7,613 nucleotides of DNA from Myxococcales bacterium (GTDB lineage: Bacteria; Myxococcota; Bradymonadia; REDH01): positions 1-7,613 of the forward strand of contig JAGWVZ010000166.1 of the NCBI GenBank assembly GCA_018970625.1, in the 5' to 3' direction. The notes under the pieces were generated by a model that made no database searches, was not told where the DNA came from, and saw only the letters and a program-made list of their open reading frames with translations. Position 1 is the first letter of the stretch. Every line of letters begins with the position of its first letter. Made by a program: the position numbers and the translations under genes. Positions 6,602 through 7,613 of this stretch are shown here, one piece after another.

Positions 6602-7246
6602 TTGAAATTCCTGTCGTCGGTGCTCGACGCGTGGCTCCCTGACCGCTGTCCTGTATGCAGCGGCGAAGTGCGTGTCGGTACCCGTGGTGTGTGCGACTTC
6701 TGTGCATCGCTGCACAACGAGCGTTGGATCAATGTGGATGGTGTGGAGCGTTGCCTGGCGGTGGCGCCGTATCGTCAGGCCATTCGAGATGCGATCCATG
6801 ACCTCAAATTTGCTGGCGATTCCTGGCGGGGTCGTCGGCTCGGGCAATGGATAGGGGAAATTGCCGGAATGCATGGCCTCGACAGGCACCCTGCGACGCT
6901 GATCGCCGTGCCGCAGTCGGCGGAGCGTTCCCGGCTTCGCGGCTATAACCACGCGGTACGCCTGGCGCAGGGAGCACAATGGTCAGGCGCGCAGGTTGGC
7001 TTTGGGCTGGTCACGCGTATGCAGGACCAGGGTGCGCAGCATTTGCGAACGCGTCGGGAACGTCAGGCGATTGCGGGAGCGTTTTCGGCACGTCGGCTTG
7101 AAGGCCGAATCGTGCTCATCGACGATGTCGTCACGACGGGCAGTACGCTGGCCGCGGTAGCCGCCGCGATACGAGCGAATGCGTCTGGTCCCGTTGAGAT
7201 CGACGCATGCGTTCTCGCGTGGACGCCGGGCGACGCGGTTTCTTGA
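6599..7246 (+). CDS. comF: ComF family protein (phosphoribosyltransferase fold with N-terminal zinc ribbon)
   Basis: ComF/GntX proteins combine a four-cysteine zinc finger with a type I phosphoribosyltransferase fold; in competent bacteria ComF takes part in handling incoming DNA (natural transformation) and has been linked to PriA helicase. The 215-residue product has CPVC (17-20) and CDFC (32-35) as the zinc ribbon, then the conserved YRQAIRDAIHDLKF segment (58-71), AVPQSAERSRLRGYNHA (103-119), the RTRRERQAIAGAF segment (150-162) and the PRPP-binding loop IVLIDDVVTTGST (171-183). Length is normal for the family. It lies 96 nt after rlmH on the same strand and may be read from that transcript. 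Comparable proteins occur in bacteria not known to be competent, so a transformation role is inferred from family only. Confidence 0.92.
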   Translation: MLKFLSSVLDAWLPDRCPVCSGEVRVGTRGVCDFCASLHNERWINVDGVERCLAVAPYRQAIRDAIHDLKFAGDSWRGRRLGQWIGEIAGMHGLDRHPATLIAVPQSAERSRLRGYNHAVRLAQGAQWSGAQVGFGLVTRMQDQGAQHLRTRRERQAIAGAFSARRLEGRIVLIDDVVTTGSTLAAVAAAIRANASGPVEIDACVLAWTPGDAVS

Positions 7247-7272
7247 CGGTGACGTTGCGCCGCTGCTAGGGT
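7243..7272 (+). promoter_or_regulatory. Sigma-70-type promoter with extended -10, overlapping the comF stop codon
   Basis: TTGACG (7243-7248) and TAGGGT (7267-7272) are separated by 18 bp. The -10 hexamer is preceded by TGC, an extended -10. The -35 box includes the comF TGA. From memory, a TTGAC box with a GCTAGGGT-type -10 is common before genes of Myxococcota-like genomes. Transcription would start near 7279, giving a leader of about 50 nt before the ATG at 7330. Confidence 0.6.
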
Positions 7273-7329
7273 CCCGCTCGAAAGTGCCTGTTTTCTATGG
7301 CAGCACATGACGTGGTTAAAGGGTGTTCT

Positions 7330-7613
7330 ATGAGTCCGCGGCTCGGTACATGGTGCGCGTTGGGTGTTCTGGTGGCTTCGCTGCCTTCGGGCCTTCACGC
7401 AGCCGAGCTGACGGATGTCGTCGATGCGGCCGACGTCCAGAACAATAATCCCTATGACTTTCACATCGAACCCACGATCGGGCAGCGGTTCGAGCAGGGC
7501 GTTATTACACGCGAAGGGCCCTGCGGTGAGACCACGACACCCGAGTGCGAGCTCCCACAGACCGGCCTGACACGCGAGCTGGACTATCGTCGCGTGACGA
7601 CGCAAATGGACTT
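7330..7613 (+). CDS. Exported protein, possible outer-membrane or envelope protein, N-terminal part only
   Basis: Translation starts at ATG 7330, preceded by AAAGG (7318-7322) at a 7-nt spacing and by a good promoter. The 94 complete codons seen begin with a typical Sec signal peptide: MSPR, a hydrophobic core to about residue 18, and a probable cleavage site near LHA-AE (24/25). The mature start (AELTDVVDAADVQN) is followed by NPYDFHIEPTIGQRFEQG, then a Cys pair (65 and 73) in a short acidic and threonine-rich loop. The pattern of an acidic Asp/Ala stretch and then alternating polar and hydrophobic residues is like the start of predicted outer-membrane beta-barrel proteins of Myxococcota and Bradymonadota. 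That comparison is from memory. The frame is open to the window edge, so length, domains and function remain unknown. Confidence 0.72.
   Translation, partial: MSPRLGTWCALGVLVASLPSGLHAAELTDVVDAADVQNNNPYDFHIEPTIGQRFEQGVITREGPCGETTTPECELPQTGLTRELDYRRVTTQMD

Noticed and set aside
5544..6979. Long minus-strand open frames (242 and 260 codons) opposite rsfS, rlmH and comF
   Set aside because: They are shadows of strongly supported genes, with no family motif and no ribosome-binding site I trust.
1..7613. tRNA, rRNA, CRISPR, insertion-sequence or phage signatures
   Set aside because: None seen: no regularly spaced repeats, no transposase or integrase motifs, and no cloverleaf-like segment in the short gaps.

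Overview
The window is a GC-rich bacterial chromosomal segment with dense genes, GTG and TTG starts and 4-nt stop/start overlaps. Two parts resemble proteins I associate with Myxococcota, Bradymonadota and other former Deltaproteobacteria: the FHA-GAF-AAA+ regulator, and the secreted protein whose mature N-terminus is rich in Ala and Asp. That placement is inference; no rRNA or other taxonomic marker is present. I see no mobile element, CRISPR array or tRNA.

Layout. (1) 1-474 (+): the C-terminal part of a multi-pass membrane protein, cut by the window edge. (2) 475-600: a short convergent gap with two small hairpins, the second followed by a T-run. (3) 4043-601 (-): a tightly coupled two-gene unit sharing a GTGA overlap. 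Its first gene encodes a long, low-complexity, two-helix membrane protein: a small alpha/beta domain, an Ala/Pro-rich linker, a TM2-like hydrophobic module and a TPR-like helical pair. Its second gene encodes a degenerate bacterial enhancer-binding-protein relative (FHA-like, GAF-like, AAA+) that keeps Walker A but has lost the sigma-54-contacting GAFTGA loop and the C-terminal DNA-binding domain. A good sigma-70-type promoter (TTGCCG, 17 bp, TATAGA, minus strand) lies just upstream. (4) 4236-7246 (+): a housekeeping run of proA (proline synthesis), rsfS (ribosome silencing factor), rlmH (23S rRNA pseudouridine-1915 methyltransferase) and comF (phosphoribosyltransferase-fold DNA-uptake/repair-related protein). 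rsfS and rlmH overlap by 4 nt. proB and nadD, often found in this neighbourhood, are absent from the window. (5) 7243-7613 (+): a promoter overlapping the comF stop codon drives a gene for an exported protein that runs off the right edge.

How they fit. The + strand genes from proA onward are conserved metabolic and translation functions. The minus-strand pair is the accessory and least explained part. My reading is that the membrane protein and the degenerate AAA+ protein work together as a signalling or scaffolding pair and not as a sigma-54 activator; this is inference from overlap and domain content. All assignments come from reading translated sequence and remembered family motifs, with no database search.
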